Assembly: GCA_031266495.1 (NCBI GenBank)
Contig: JAISAX010000008.1
Location: 1 to 5,385, forward strand
DNA length: 5,385 nt
Direction: 5' to 3'
DNA from: Opitutaceae bacterium
Lineage (GTDB): Bacteria; Verrucomicrobiota; Verrucomicrobiae; Opitutales; Opitutaceae
Shown one piece after another: positions 5,370 to 5,385 of this stretch. The translations under genes and the position numbers were made by a program. The notes under the pieces were generated by a model, which saw only the letters and a program-made list of their open reading frames with translations, did no database searches and was not told the origin of the DNA. The first letter of the stretch is position 1. Every line of letters starts with the position of its first letter.

Positions 5370-5385
5370 TGTGTGTGTGTGTGTG
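5370..5385. repeat. (TG)8 dinucleotide tract at window edge
   Basis: An uninterrupted run of eight TG units reaches the end of the window and may continue beyond it. On the - strand it reads CA repeats ending 11 nt before the ATG at 5358 of the FAD oxidoreductase, so it occupies the position where an SD sequence or the early leader would be. Such tracts can change length by slippage. Confidence 0.8.

Overview
The window looks like a chromosomal segment from a GC-rich, Gram-negative bacterium. My best guess is the Verrucomicrobiota, possibly an Opitutaceae relative, or less likely a neighbouring PVC lineage. This is inferred from four things: a secreted two-repeat protein of a style common there, a DUF1573 protein, a GDSL_3-type SGNH hydrolase beside a PF12831-type FAD oxidoreductase, and GC-rich palindromic intergenic repeats. 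No rRNA, tRNA, CRISPR array or recognisable transposase gene is present.

Left region (1-999) is clearly more AT-rich than the rest. It holds a degenerate short tandem array (135-204) that runs into the left arm of a 28-bp imperfect inverted repeat (193-220 and 383-410). This has the look of a small non-autonomous mobile or REP-like element. A doubtful 75-aa ORF lies across it. That ORF overlaps, by an ATGA stop/start junction, a small probable lipoprotein gene (482-877). A hairpin and a good candidate promoter fill the gap before the next gene.

Middle region (1000-2440), + strand: a secreted protein with two diverged internal repeats (1000-1716) is followed 37 bp later by an exported DUF1573 protein (1754-2440). 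The two are probably co-transcribed. Base composition climbs from AT-rich to GC-rich across this pair.

Right region (2441-5385), - strand: an SGNH/GDSL hydrolase (2474-3496, or from a TTG at 3577) converges on the DUF1573 gene. Upstream of it is an FAD-dependent oxidoreductase (3904-5358). The two minus-strand genes are separated by about 330-400 bp with no credible gene, packed with 7-bp-stem hairpins, a nested palindromic element (3787-3904) that ends on the oxidoreductase stop codon, and a potential G-quadruplex. A (TG)n tract at the window edge sits just upstream of the oxidoreductase start. The hydrolase and oxidoreductase are compatible with carbohydrate or acyl-sugar metabolism, but the substrate cannot be read from sequence.

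I see no complete, clearly novel multi-gene system. The most notable signals are the repeat architectures in the two intergenic regions and the composition step near position 1000.
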